Shown here piece by piece: positions 48,344 to 61,324 of a stretch of 64,000 nucleotides of DNA. The DNA comes from Neobacillus dielmonensis (GTDB lineage: Bacteria > Bacillota > Bacilli > Bacillales > Cytobacillaceae). Each line of letters starts with the position of its first letter. Within the stretch, counting starts at the first letter, position 1. Where the stretch lies: contig NZ_HG942046.1 of the NCBI RefSeq assembly GCF_000612665.1, forward strand, positions 1 through 64,000. Reading direction: 5' to 3'. The position numbers and the translations under genes were made by a program. A model generated the notes under the pieces. The model saw only the letters and a list, made by a program, of their open reading frames with translations. It had not been told where the DNA came from and ran no database searches.

Positions 48344-48395
48344 AAGGAAAGCAAATCCTAAATAGAGACTATAAAAAAAACTGGGGAGAATGAAG

Positions 48396-49706
48396 ATGAA
48401 TAACAAGAATATAATCTTAGATGTTAAAGATAGACCAAAAACGTCGCAGTGGTTGACATTAAGCCTGCAGCACCTGTTTGCGATGTTTGGCTCAACCATT
48501 CTCGTTCCGTATCTTGTCGGATTAAGTCCAGCAATCGCTCTAATATCGAGCGGACTAGGAACCTTAGCTTTCATATTGATTACCAAAATGCAAGTTCCGG
48601 CCTATCTAGGATCATCGTTTGCGTTTATTGCACCAGTTATTGCTGCGAAGGCTGCAGGCGGTCCAGGAGCAGCGATGGTCGGTACATTCTTAGCAGGTTT
48701 GGTATATGGCATAGTTGCTTTGGTCATCAGTAGAGCAGGACACAGATGGATTATGAATCTGCTTCCTCCGATTGTTGTTGGTCCTGTCATTATTGTCATT
48801 GGCCTAGCGCTTTCCGGTACAGCTGTAAGTATGGCGATGAATAATCCCGCCGGAAAATACAGCATGCTCCATTTCTCGGCAGCCTTGGTAACCTTGGCGG
48901 CAACCATTATCTTTACCATTTACGCCAAGAAAATGTTAAGCATTATCCCGATTTTAGCAGGTATTATCGTTGGATATGTATACTCCTTACTAATTGGGAT
49001 AGTGGATTTTTCACCAGTATTAAAAGCACATTGGTTTGAAATGCCAGATTTTCTAATTCCTTTTGTCAGCTACAAAGTGAAGTTCTCGTGGGATTTAGTT
49101 GCCTTAATGGTGCCAGTTGCCGTAGTAACATTATCTGAACACATCGGCCATCAGCTTGTTCTAAGCAAGGTCGTTGGAAGAGATTATATTAAAGAACCAG
49201 GCTTACACAGATCGATACTTGGTGATGGTACTGCCACTCTAATCTCAGCCATAATCGGAGGGCCGCCAAAAACTACTTATGGAGAAAATATTGGAGTCTT
49301 GGCCATTACAAGAGTTTATAGTGTCTACGTCATTGCAGGAGCCGCAATATTTGCAATTATCTTTGGGTTTATTGGTAAAATGACTGCTCTAATTGGTACT
49401 ATTCCGACACCTGTCATGGGTGGTGTGTCTATTCTGTTGTTTGGGATCATCGCTTCATCAGGCTTAAGGATGTTAGTGGATAGTAAGATAGACTTTGCGA
49501 ATAATCGAAACCTTGTGATCTCCTCTGTTATTTTAGTTATTGGAATCGGAGGGGCAGTTGTAAAGCTTCCATTTAATATCGAAGTTCAGGGTATGGCTCT
49601 TGCAGCCATTATTGGGGTATTGTTAAATCTAATACTTCCAGGAAGACCAGTTGCGAGTGAAAATATGTTTGAAACGGAAGGTAACAATGATCAGAAAACT
49701 GCATAA
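48396..49706 (+). CDS. pyrP: Uracil permease PyrP
   Basis: 436-residue NCS2-family proton-coupled uracil transporter with about 12-14 hydrophobic segments. The signature around SEHIGHQLVLSKVVG (about 245-259) and the following GDGTATLISAIIGGPPKTTYGENIG carry the substrate-binding Glu residues. ATG at 48396 is preferred to 48390 because GGGGAGA then has 6-nt spacing. Confidence 0.95.
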   Translation: MNNKNIILDVKDRPKTSQWLTLSLQHLFAMFGSTILVPYLVGLSPAIALISSGLGTLAFILITKMQVPAYLGSSFAFIAPVIAAKAAGGPGAAMVGTFLAGLVYGIVALVISRAGHRWIMNLLPPIVVGPVIIVIGLALSGTAVSMAMNNPAGKYSMLHFSAALVTLAATIIFTIYAKKMLSIIPILAGIIVGYVYSLLIGIVDFSPVLKAHWFEMPDFLIPFVSYKVKFSWDLVALMVPVAVVTLSEHIGHQLVLSKVVGRDYIKEPGLHRSILGDGTATLISAIIGGPPKTTYGENIGVLAITRVYSVYVIAGAAIFAIIFGFIGKMTALIGTIPTPVMGGVSILLFGIIASSGLRMLVDSKIDFANNRNLVISSVILVIGIGGAVVKLPFNIEVQGMALAAIIGVLLNLILPGRPVASENMFETEGNNDQKTA

Positions 49707-49712
49707 CCAGCA

Positions 49713-49840
49713 AAACCTTTTAAATGAAGTCCAGAGAGGCTTATAAGGGTGTTAGCTTAGAACGGGATGAAAATTCACTATTTTTTCTCCAGTTAAGCAG
49801 ATGTTAAAGCACCCTGACAAAGCGTTAGGGTGCTTTTTTT
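49713..49840 (+). promoter_or_regulatory. PyrR attenuator 3 (pyrP-pyrB spacer)
   Basis: ACCTTTTAAATGAAGTCCAG continues into AGAGGCTTATAAGGGT (49715-49750), with the textbook loop GTCCAGAGAGGCT. The terminator is AAAGCACCCT / AGGGTGCTTT plus TTTT (49806-49840). Confidence 0.94.
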
Positions 49841-49867
49841 AGCCAAATTAAGAAGGGTGGAATTCAC

Positions 49868-50812
49868 ATGTTGCATCATTTATTAACCACAAATGAATTA
49901 ACTGTTGAGGAAATTTATCAAATATTGAATGATGCTGGACAATTTAAACGAGGTATGAAATGGTGTCCGGAAGAAAAGATATTTGCCGCAAACTTATTTT
50001 TTGAGGCAAGTACGAGAACGAAAAGCAGCTTTGAAATGGCCGAAAGGAAATTAGGCTTAGAGATCATCCCGTTTGAAGTGCAGACATCGAGTGTCAAAAA
50101 AGGGGAAACCCTCTACGATACGGTGAAAACATTGGAAGCCATAGGGGTAAAAGCGATAGTGATCCGTCATGATCAGGACCGCTACTTCGATGGGCTGACA
50201 GGAAAAGTGAATATCCCAATCATAAATGGCGGCGACGGCTGTGGACACCATCCAACCCAATCCCTTCTTGATTTAATGACGATTTACCAAGAATTTGGCC
50301 GCTTTGCCGGGCTGAAAATTGCGATTATCGGTGACATCCGGCATAGCCGGGTAGCTCGATCCAATGCTGACGTCCTGACAAGACTGGGTGCCGAAGTTAT
50401 TTTCTCAGGACCTGAGCAATGGTTTGACACAAGGGGCTTTAATTTTTCGAAATATCGCCCCATTGACGAAGCGATTACGCAAGCGGATGTTGTGATGCTG
50501 CTCCGTGTTCAGCATGAACGGCATCAAAAGGGAGAAAGTTTTTCAGCAGGTGAATATCATCAGCAATTTGGTTTAACGACAGCAAGAGAAAAGAGGATGC
50601 AACCGCATAGCATTATTATGCATCCGGCCCCCGTTAACCGTAATGTTGAAATAGCTGACAGCCTGGTTGAATGCAGCCGTTCAAGAATCTTTAAACAGAT
50701 GGAAAACGGCGTGTTTGTCAGGATGGCGGTCCTAAAACGCGCAATCGAAAGTTTAAAAGGAGGAAAACAATATGAAACTACTTATTCAGAACGCATGTTA
50801 CATAGCATCTAA
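49868..50812 (+). CDS. pyrB: Aspartate carbamoyltransferase catalytic chain
   Basis: Forms carbamoyl aspartate from carbamoyl phosphate and aspartate. The 314-residue chain has the carbamoyl phosphate motif [15 protein letters not shown] (about 46-60), HPTQSLLDL (about 137), and [11 protein letters not shown] (about 257). No pyrI is present, as usual in Bacilli. The C-terminus is a few residues longer than in B. subtilis and its coding end runs 41 nt into pyrC. AGAAGGGTGG precedes the ATG. Confidence 0.96.
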   Translation: MLHHLLTTNELTVEEIYQILNDAGQFKRGMKWCPEEKIFAANLFFEASTRTKSSFEMAERKLGLEIIPFEVQTSSVKKGETLYDTVKTLEAIGVKAIVIRHDQDRYFDGLTGKVNIPIINGGDGCGHHPTQSLLDLMTIYQEFGRFAGLKIAIIGDIRHSRVARSNADVLTRLGAEVIFSGPEQWFDTRGFNFSKYRPIDEAITQADVVMLLRVQHERHQKGESFSAGEYHQQFGLTTAREKRMQPHSIIMHPAPVNRNVEIADSLVECSRSRIFKQMENGVFVRMAVLKRAIESLKGGKQYETTYSERMLHSI

Positions 50813-52058
50813 TGGAGAAAAGAAACAAAACGATATTTTAATAGAAAACGGGATTATTACTAAAATACAAGAAAAAGTTTCTGAGAGTGCAGACAGGTCT
50901 ATCAATGCTGAAGGGCTGTTGGTCTCTGCAGGATTTGTTGATCTTCACGTCCACCTTCGGGAGCCAGGGGGAGAGAAAAAGGAGACGATCGCGACTGGCA
51001 CTAAGGCAGCAGCACGCGGCGGTTTTACTACCGTAGCAGCGATGCCAAATACAAGACCGGTACCAGATACAAAGGAACAAATGGAGAACCTGCAGAAACG
51101 GATTAAGGAAACTGCAAATGTCCGGGTCCTGCCGTATGCATCGATTACCACCAGGCAACTAGGGCAGGATTTGACAGATTTTGAGGCCTTAAAAGCAGCG
51201 GGAGCATTTGCATTTACCGATGACGGGGTTGGAGTTCAATCGGCCGCAAAAATGCTCGAGGCCATGAAAAAAGCAAAAGAAGTAAATATGGCGATTGTAG
51301 CGCACTGTGAGGAAAATACCTTAATCAATAAAGGCAGTGTACATGAAGGGGCATTCTCCAAGCTGCATGGCTTAAATGGAATTCCGTCCGTTTGTGAGTC
51401 GGTGCAAATTGCTAGGGACGTCCTGTTGGCTGAAGCTTCAGGCTGCCATTATCATGTCTGCCATATCAGCACAAAGGAATCTGTCCGGACGGTGCGTGAC
51501 GCGAAACGGGCGGGTATTCATGTCACTGCGGAAGTAACACCACACCATTTATTATTAAGTCAAGATGACATTCCAGGACTTGACCCTAATTTTAAAATGA
51601 ACCCTCCGCTACGCGATGACGCTGATAAGCAGGCGTTAATCGAGGGCCTTTTAGACGGAACGATTGATTTTATTGCGACGGATCATGCCCCGCATACGAC
51701 CGAAGAGAAGAATGAAGGAATGCTCTTGGCACCATTTGGCATTGTTGGCCTAGAAACAGTCTTTTCATTGCTCTATACGAATTTTGTATTAAAAAACATC
51801 ATTACATTAAAGCAGCTGATTGACTGGATGACAATAAAACCTGCTCGAAGCTTCGGACTTCCATATGGAAAATTAGAAGTGGGCTCTCCGGCTGATTTAG
51901 TACTACTAGATTTGGATGAAGAGCGAATGATTAACCCGGATGAATTTTTATCAAAAGGTAAAAACACACCATTTTCTGGCTGGAATTGTAAAGGCTGGCC
52001 TGTGTTAACAATCGCTGAAGGAAACATCGTTTGGGAAAAGGGAGCTGTTACGGTATGA
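50772..52058 (+). CDS. pyrC: Dihydroorotase PyrC
   Basis: Zinc amidohydrolase closing carbamoyl aspartate to dihydroorotate. The 428-residue type I enzyme has [17 protein letters not shown] (metal HxH, about 57-73), the zinc histidines in HCEEN (about 178) and HVCHIST (about 232), and [11 protein letters not shown] (about 301). AAAAGGAGG lies within the pyrB coding end. Its stop overlaps the carA start (ATGA). Confidence 0.96.
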   Translation: MKLLIQNACYIASNGEKKQNDILIENGIITKIQEKVSESADRSINAEGLLVSAGFVDLHVHLREPGGEKKETIATGTKAAARGGFTTVAAMPNTRPVPDTKEQMENLQKRIKETANVRVLPYASITTRQLGQDLTDFEALKAAGAFAFTDDGVGVQSAAKMLEAMKKAKEVNMAIVAHCEENTLINKGSVHEGAFSKLHGLNGIPSVCESVQIARDVLLAEASGCHYHVCHISTKESVRTVRDAKRAGIHVTAEVTPHHLLLSQDDIPGLDPNFKMNPPLRDDADKQALIEGLLDGTIDFIATDHAPHTTEEKNEGMLLAPFGIVGLETVFSLLYTNFVLKNIITLKQLIDWMTIKPARSFGLPYGKLEVGSPADLVLLDLDEERMINPDEFLSKGKNTPFSGWNCKGWPVLTIAEGNIVWEKGAVTV

Positions 52059-53146
52059 AGAAACAATTAATTCTTGAAGACGGTACAATTTTTGTAGGCG
52101 AAGGTTTTGGCAGTGACACAGAAACAATTGGAGAAGTTGTATTCAATACTGGTATGACAGGTTACCAAGAAATTCTTTCTGACCCTTCGTATTGCGGCCA
52201 ATTAGTAACCCTTACTTATCCTTTGGTCGGAAACTATGGAATTAACCGGGATGATTTTGAATCCATACATCCGGCCGTAAAAGGCTTTATCGTAAAAGAA
52301 GCGGCTGAGTTTCCTTCTAATTGGAGAAGTGAATTTACCTTAAATGAATACTTTGAAATGAAAAAGATACCAGGCATTGCTGGGATTGATACACGAAAAT
52401 TAACAAGAATCATTCGTCAGTATGGCACTTTAAAAGGGGCCATCTGCAGTATCGAAGCCGATGCACAGGAAGTGATGAAAAAACTGCGTTCAACAAAACT
52501 TCCTATCGATCAAGTGCGGCAAGTATCAACCAAAAATGCGTACCCAAGTCCGGGACGAGGAAAAAGAGTAGTCCTTGTGGATTTTGGCATGAAACATGGA
52601 ATATTGCGTGAACTAAATGAACGGGGCTGCGATGTTGTGGTGGTTCCTTACTATACAACAGCCGAAGAAATCCTAAACTTAAGTCCGGACGGAATCATGC
52701 TTTCCAATGGACCAGGGGACCCCAAGGATGTTCCAGAAGCAGTCGATATGCTGAGAGGAGTTCTGGGAAAAGTTCCGTTGTTTGGAATTTGCTTGGGGCA
52801 TCAATTATTTGCGCTTGCATGCGGTGCCGATACAGTCAAAATGAAGTTCGGACATCGCGGCTCCAATCACCCTGTAAGGGATTTAGAAACTGGAAAAGTG
52901 GCGATTACTTCACAAAACCATGGATATACAGTTGAGATGGAGTCCGTAAAAAATACTAGATTAGCGGTTACACATATTGCGGTCAATGATGAATCAATAG
53001 AAGGCTTAAAGCATTTGGATTTCCCTGCCTTTACGGTTCAATACCATCCGGAGGCTTCACCAGGACCGGAAGATGCCAATGGCTTATTTGATCAATTTCT
53101 CGCATTAATTGAATCACAAAAACAGGAGGTTACATCCCATGCCTAA
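52055..53146 (+). CDS. carA: Carbamoyl phosphate synthase small subunit (pyrimidine-specific, PyrAA)
   Basis: Glutaminase subunit, 363 residues. N-terminal CarA domain ([27 protein letters not shown]), then a class I glutamine amidotransferase with the nucleophile [11 protein letters not shown] (Cys about 247) and the catalytic YHPEASPGP (His about 331). ATG at 52055 overlaps the pyrC stop. Context places it under pyrimidine control; a separate arginine-linked enzyme may exist elsewhere. Confidence 0.96.
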   Translation: MKKQLILEDGTIFVGEGFGSDTETIGEVVFNTGMTGYQEILSDPSYCGQLVTLTYPLVGNYGINRDDFESIHPAVKGFIVKEAAEFPSNWRSEFTLNEYFEMKKIPGIAGIDTRKLTRIIRQYGTLKGAICSIEADAQEVMKKLRSTKLPIDQVRQVSTKNAYPSPGRGKRVVLVDFGMKHGILRELNERGCDVVVVPYYTTAEEILNLSPDGIMLSNGPGDPKDVPEAVDMLRGVLGKVPLFGICLGHQLFALACGADTVKMKFGHRGSNHPVRDLETGKVAITSQNHGYTVEMESVKNTRLAVTHIAVNDESIEGLKHLDFPAFTVQYHPEASPGPEDANGLFDQFLALIESQKQEVTSHA

Positions 53147-56100
53147 ACGTAAAGATATTCACTCCATTTTAGTAATCGGATCAGGACCCATCATTATCGG
53201 CCAAGCAGCGGAATTTGATTATGCCGGAGCCCAGGCATGTATTGCGCTGAGAGAAGAAGGCTACCGTGTGATTCTTGTAAACTCTAACCCTGCCACCATT
53301 ATGACCGATACAGAGATGGCGGATGTCGTCTATATTGAACCATTGACAGTCGATTTTGTCAGCCGAATCATTCGCAAAGAACGGCCGGATGCTCTGTTGG
53401 CCACTCTAGGAGGCCAAACCGGGCTCAATTTGGCTGTGGAATTGTCAAAATCGGGAGTCCTAGACGAGTGTAGCGTTGAGATTCTAGGTACCAAGTTGTC
53501 AGCCATCAATCAGGCTGAGGACCGTGAATTATTTCGCGAGCTAATGAACGAGCTAGAACAGCCGGTCCCTGAAAGTGAAATCGTTCATCAGTTAGACGAA
53601 GCGATTGCTTTTGCTGACAAAATTGGCTTTCCAGTAATTGTCCGTCCTGCCTTCACATTAGGCGGCACTGGCGGCGGTATTTGCAACAATCGAGAAGAAC
53701 TTGAGGAAATTGTCACAAGCGGATTGAAAAACAGCCCGGTTCATCAATGCCTGCTCGAAAAGAGCATTGCAGGTTTTAAAGAAATTGAATACGAAGTCAT
53801 GCGTGACAGTGCAGATAATGCGATTGTCGTTTGTAATATGGAAAATATTGATCCTGTCGGCATACATACAGGGGATTCCATTGTCGTCGCACCAAGCCAA
53901 ACTCTTGCAGATAGAGAATATCAGCTGCTTCGTAATGTTTCATTGAAGATTATTCGCGCGCTCGGTATTGAGGGTGGCTGTAATGTGCAGCTCGCACTGG
54001 ACCCAAACAGTTATAACTACTATGTGATTGAGGTAAATCCAAGGGTAAGCAGGTCTTCTGCCCTCGCATCAAAGGCAACCGGTTATCCAATTGCCAAGCT
54101 TGCAGCTAAAATTGCCGTGGGTTTAACGTTAGATGAAATGCTGAACCCGGTAACGGGGAAAACCTATGCCAGCTTCGAACCGGCACTTGATTACATCGTA
54201 ACGAAAATTCCAAGATGGCCGTTTGATAAGTTTGAATCAGGAAACAGAAGATTAGGAACACAAATGAAGGCCACCGGCGAGGTTATGGCCATTGGCAGGA
54301 CATTTGAAGAATCCTTATTAAAAGCAATTCGCTCGCTTGAATCTGGTGTATATCATTTTGAATTAAACGGGGCGGCTGAAATTAATGATTCCATTATCGA
54401 AAAGCGCATCCGCAAAGCAGGAGATGAGCGGTTGTTTTACATAGCTGAGGCCCTAAAGCGTGGAGTAACGATTGAAACGATCCATGACTGGAGCGAAATT
54501 GATTTATTTTTCCTAAAGAAGTTTGAAAGAATCATTGAGCTTGAAACAAAGTTAACCGCAAATCCGTTTCATGGGGACCTGCTTAAAGAGGCAAAGCAAA
54601 AGGGATTTTCGGACAAGAAGATTGCCGGGCTGTGGGAAGCAAACGAAAAAGATATCTACGAATTCTGTAAGAATCTGAATATTATTCCAGTGTATAAAAT
54701 GGTAGATACCTGTGCAGCCGAGTTTGAGTCGGAAACTCCATATTTCTACGGTACCTATGAAGAAGAAAATGAGTCTTTGGTGACAAAAAAGCAAAGTGTG
54801 ATTGTTCTCGGTTCCGGCCCGATCCGGATTGGTCAAGGGATTGAATTTGATTATGCAACAGTCCATTCTGTTAAAGCCATTAAAGAAGCAGGCTATGAAG
54901 CAATAATAATCAATAACAATCCTGAAACGGTTTCAACCGACTTTAGTATCTCTGACAAGCTTTATTTTGAACCGCTGACCATAGAAGATGTGATGCACAT
55001 CGTCGATTTAGAGAAACCAATGGGCGTTGTCGTTCAGTTTGGCGGCCAAACCGCTATTAATCTAGCGGCAAAGCTCTCTGAAAATGGAGTGCAAATTCTA
55101 GGTACCAGCTTGGAAGCATTAGATCGTGCGGAAGACCGTGATAAGTTTGAACAGGCACTGGAAGAACTCGATATACCACAGCCGCTTGGAAAAACAGCAT
55201 TATCGGTGGAAGAAGCAGTCGTTATTGCAGAGCAAATTGGCTACCCTGTTTTAGTCCGGCCATCCTATGTACTTGGCGGTCGGGCAATGGAAATTGTCTA
55301 CAACCAAGAAGAACTGCTCCATTATATGAAAAATGCAGTAAAAATCAATCCTGAGCATCCAGTGTTAATTGACCGTTATATCACTGGGAAAGAAATTGAA
55401 GTGGATGCGATTTGTGATGGGAAACAAGTAATCATTCCAGGTATCATGGAGCATATTGAGCGGGCAGGGGTCCACTCGGGTGATTCCATTGCCGTATACC
55501 CGCCACAGACGTTATCGGAAGAGATAAAACAAACTTTGGTGAACTATACGGAAAAATTAGCCTTAGGACTTGGAATTGTCGGGCTGTTGAATATTCAATA
55601 TGTGGTAGCGGACAACTCAGTATATGTTATTGAGGTAAACCCAAGATCAAGCAGGACGGTCCCATTCTTAAGCAAAATTACCAATGTCCCAATGGCTAAA
55701 ATTGCGACCAAGGCAATTTTAGGGTTCTCTTTAGCCGACCAAGGGTACGATCCAGGTTTGGTTCCCGAGAAGAAAGGGGTTTTTGTCAAGGTTCCTGTCT
55801 TCTCATTCGCAAAGTTAAAAGATGTGGATATCACTCTTGGACCGGAGATGAAGTCGACCGGGGAAGTAATGGGCAAGGATTCCACTCTAGAAAAAGCTTT
55901 ATATAAAGGCTTAGTAGCATCAGGGATTTCCATTCAGAAGTTCGGGACAGTCTTGTTCACAGTCTCCGATAAGGATAAACAAGAAGCCCTAAAGCTTGCC
56001 GCAAGGTTTGCCGCAAACGGCTACAGACTGATGGCCACCAGCGGAACCGCAGCCTTGTTTACTCAAGCAGGACTTCCTGTTAAGGTAGTGGAGAAAATTG

Positions 56101-56341
56101 GCGCAGACGGCCAAACCGTGCTGGATGTCATTCATCAGGGTGAAGCCCAGTTTATCATCAATACCCTGACCAAAGGCAAACAGCCAGAGAGAGATGGATT
56201 CCGAATCCGCCGTGAGGCAGTCGAGAACGGAGTTCCATGTTTAACATCTCTTGATACAGCCGAGGCCATCCTAAAGGTAATTGAGTCGATGAATTTCTCT
56301 ACGGAAGCCATGAATACTCCTGACCGGGAGGCTGTGTTTGC

Positions 56342-56345
<4 letters not shown>
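53139..56345 (+). CDS. carB: Carbamoyl phosphate synthase large subunit (PyrAB)
   Basis: 1068-residue synthase with two homologous ATP-grasp halves (about 1-400 for carboxyphosphate, 550-935 for carbamate) and a C-terminal MGS-like allosteric domain. [17 protein letters not shown] and its repeat [16 protein letters not shown] mark the two halves; [20 protein letters not shown] and [16 protein letters not shown] the ATP-binding cores. ATG at 53139 follows AGGAGGT and overlaps carA by 8 nt; ten upstream codons are rejected. Confidence 0.97.
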
Positions 56346-58734
<2,389 letters not shown>

Positions 58735-58738
<4 letters not shown>

Positions 58739-59385
58739 AAAAATTGATTGCGGAAAAGTTATTATCCATTGAGGCTGTAGCATTAAAACCTAATGATCCA
58801 TTTACTTGGACTTCTGGACTCCGGTCCCCGATTTATTGTGATAATCGTCTTACGTTATCGTATCCAACTATCAGAAGAGAAATTGCTCAAGGCCTTAGTG
58901 AACTAATACGTGAAAACTTCCCTGAGGCGGAAGTGATTGCCGGCACGGCAACGGCCGGAATCCCTCATGCTGCATGGGTGAGTGAAGTCCTCGACTTATC
59001 AATGTGTTATGTTCGTTCTAAGGCGAAAGGACATGGCAAAGGAAATCAAATTGAAGGCAAGGTGGTAAAGGGACAAAAGGCCGTTGTAGTGGAAGACTTA
59101 ATTTCCACAGGCGGCAGTGTGATTACGGCCGTTCAGGCACTAAGGGAAGCCGGCTGTGAAGTACTGGGGGTTGTATCCATTTTTACCTACGGGCTGCAAA
59201 AAGGAAAACAAGCCTTTGAAGAAGCGGGGATTATTAGCAAATCCCTAACTGATTTTCCAGCATTAGTAGAAATTGCAATTGAAAAGGACTATATAAGTGA
59301 AGCTGACAAAAAAAGCCTGCTCGAGTGGAGCCGTAATCCTGCTGAATGGAGCAAGCTTATCGAGCGGCGAAGTGTAACAATATAA
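58735..59385 (+). CDS. pyrE: Orotate phosphoribosyltransferase PyrE
   Basis: Transfers phosphoribose from PRPP to orotate, giving OMP. 216 residues; [16 protein letters not shown] (about 23-38), [14 protein letters not shown] and the PRPP loop [13 protein letters not shown] (about 118-130) are present. ATG at 58735 overlaps the pyrF stop and has GGGGAGGAG upstream. Last gene of the operon. Confidence 0.97.
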
Positions 59386-59391
59386 TTGCAG

Positions 59392-59424
59392 TAAAAAAGC
59401 CCCGGAATTTCCGGGGCTACTTTC
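59392..59424. terminator. Bidirectional terminator between pyrE and rqcH
   Basis: AGCCCCGG / CCGGGGCT stem with loop AATT (palindromic core). On the minus strand it is followed by TTTTTTAC, a good T-tract for rqcH; on the plus strand the tract is ACTTTC, weaker for the pyr operon. Confidence 0.88.
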
Positions 59425-59430
59425 ATGGAG

Positions 59431-61143
59431 CTAATTGTTTTTAAGACAAAGTACCAATTCTTCATCCGGCGTAACATAAATGGTCTGCTGGTTTTCATAA
59501 ATAACAAACCCAGGCTTGGCACCACTTGGTTTCTTTACGAAACGTACCTTTGTATAATCAACAGGAACAGAGCTGGAATTCCTTGCTTTGCTAAAATATG
59601 CGGCAAGCATTGCCGCTTCTTTAAGCGTACCCTCGCTAGGCTCTTTACTGCGAATCACTACGTGTGAACCTGGAATATCTTTGGTGTGCAGCCAAATTTC
59701 ATCACGTGCTGCCAGCTTATTCGTTAAATAATCATTTTGTTTATTGTTTTTACCAACAATGATTTCTGTACCATCGGATGCTTGAAAATAATCTAGCACA
59801 GGCTTTGCATTATGGGCCTTTTTAACCTGCTTTTTCTGGCGTTCCCGTATATAACCACCTTCGACCAATTCTTCACGAATTTCTTGAATGTCTTTGGGGG
59901 AAGCTGTTTGAACTTGTTGGTACAGGTTCTCGAAGTAGGCGGCCTCTTCCTGTGCCTTTTCGATTTGATCCATCACAACGGAGACTGCATTTTTTGCTTT
60001 TTGGTATTTTGAGAAGTACTTTTGGGCATTTTCCGATGGTGTCCTACGCGGGTCGAGTGGAATCGTGACGGTTCCACCTGCCTCATCGTAGTAATTTAAT
60101 ACTTCAATTTCCTTCATCCCTTTTTTGGCCGCATAAAGATTGGCGGTTAACAGTTCACCGTACCGCTGATACTCATCTGCCTGCTCCGCTTGCTTTAACG
60201 TGGCTTCTAACTTGACAATTTTTTTCTCGTTTTTTTCTTTCTCATTCAGGATAAACCGTTCAATATCATGTGCCTGCTGTTTTACTCTGTCCCGTTCCGC
60301 CTTGCCAAAATAATATCGGTCCAGCATTTCGCTTAAGGAAGAATACTGGCTGACCTCCCCTTTTAAATGCTCTAGCGGGAAAAGATAGAAGTTTTCTTTT
60401 CCCTCAGCCAGCATAATAGAGGGGGATAGGCTGCCAGTTGCAATTTGGTTCATTAACCGGACAAACGTTTCTGGGACTGTGGAGCGATTAGCCAATCCGC
60501 TTTGGAAAATGACTTCCTTGGCAAACAGTGGGGAAATGCCCGCAAATTGGTCAACCAGCTGGCGGTCCAGTTTGCCCTGATTAAAATCCAAAAGACGTAA
60601 AACGTCTTCCGTACTAGATTGAAAAGGGTTTAATTTGTGCTGCTCCGGAGGGGAAACATACGATTGTCCGGGTAAAATAGCTCTATGGCTATTAACAGCA
60701 AATGATATGTGTTTAATTGAATCAAGGATGAGATTGCGCTCTTTATCCACTAAAATGATATTGCTGTGTCGGCCCATAATTTCAACAATTAACTGCTTAT
60801 AGCTAATATCGCCAATTTCGTTGCGCCCTTTAATCTCGAATATAAGAATCCGGTCATTCTCTATCTGATAAATATCTTCGACAATATGTCCTTCAATATG
60901 TTTGCGCAACAGCATACAGAACATAGGCGGTTCGCTTGGATTATCGTATCCCTCCCGTGTAAGCTGGACTCTAGCGTAACTAGGGTGGGCTGACAATAAC
61001 AGCTTATGATTTACTCCATTCGCCCGGATCGTCAAAATAACCTCATTTTTATAGGGCTGGTGAACTTTATTAATACGGCCACCTGTAAGTGAATGCGATA
61101 ATTCATTGCACATTGCTTTTGTAAATAAACCATCAAATGACAT
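59431..61143 (-). CDS. rqcH: Ribosome quality control protein RqcH (NFACT; formerly FbpA/YloA)
   Basis: 570-residue NEMF-family protein that binds stalled 50S-peptidyl-tRNA and recruits tRNA-Ala to add C-terminal alanine tails. N-terminal NFACT-N (about 1-180: [14 protein letters not shown]), long central coiled coil (about 280-430) and NFACT-R domain with [16 protein letters not shown] (about 455-470). ATG at 61143 (MSFDG) has AAAGGA at better spacing than the in-frame ATG at 61152. It lies convergent to pyrE. Confidence 0.94.
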   Translation of the reverse strand: MSFDGLFTKAMCNELSHSLTGGRINKVHQPYKNEVILTIRANGVNHKLLLSAHPSYARVQLTREGYDNPSEPPMFCMLLRKHIEGHIVEDIYQIENDRILIFEIKGRNEIGDISYKQLIVEIMGRHSNIILVDKERNLILDSIKHISFAVNSHRAILPGQSYVSPPEQHKLNPFQSSTEDVLRLLDFNQGKLDRQLVDQFAGISPLFAKEVIFQSGLANRSTVPETFVRLMNQIATGSLSPSIMLAEGKENFYLFPLEHLKGEVSQYSSLSEMLDRYYFGKAERDRVKQQAHDIERFILNEKEKNEKKIVKLEATLKQAEQADEYQRYGELLTANLYAAKKGMKEIEVLNYYDEAGGTVTIPLDPRRTPSENAQKYFSKYQKAKNAVSVVMDQIEKAQEEAAYFENLYQQVQTASPKDIQEIREELVEGGYIRERQKKQVKKAHNAKPVLDYFQASDGTEIIVGKNNKQNDYLTNKLAARDEIWLHTKDIPGSHVVIRSKEPSEGTLKEAAMLAAYFSKARNSSSVPVDYTKVRFVKKPSGAKPGFVIYENQQTIYVTPDEELVLCLKNN

Positions 61144-61324
61144 GGAAAACATCCTTTGCTTGGAACTATTGATTTTATAAGTATATCCTAGACATGAACT
61201 TGTTGTCCTATTTTTAATTTTGCCCGAGAGATTCTACCTGTCTCTATAATCATAGCATTTTTTTGGACGACCCTGAATAAGCTTTCTTTAGATTAGCATT
61301 ATAAGGGGGATGTGAGATGGTCGG

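Noticed and set aside
61153-61324. Promoters in the rqcH-yloB divergent spacer
   Set aside because: A TATAAT (61245) and minus-strand TATACT are present but neither has a good -35 at 16-18 bp.
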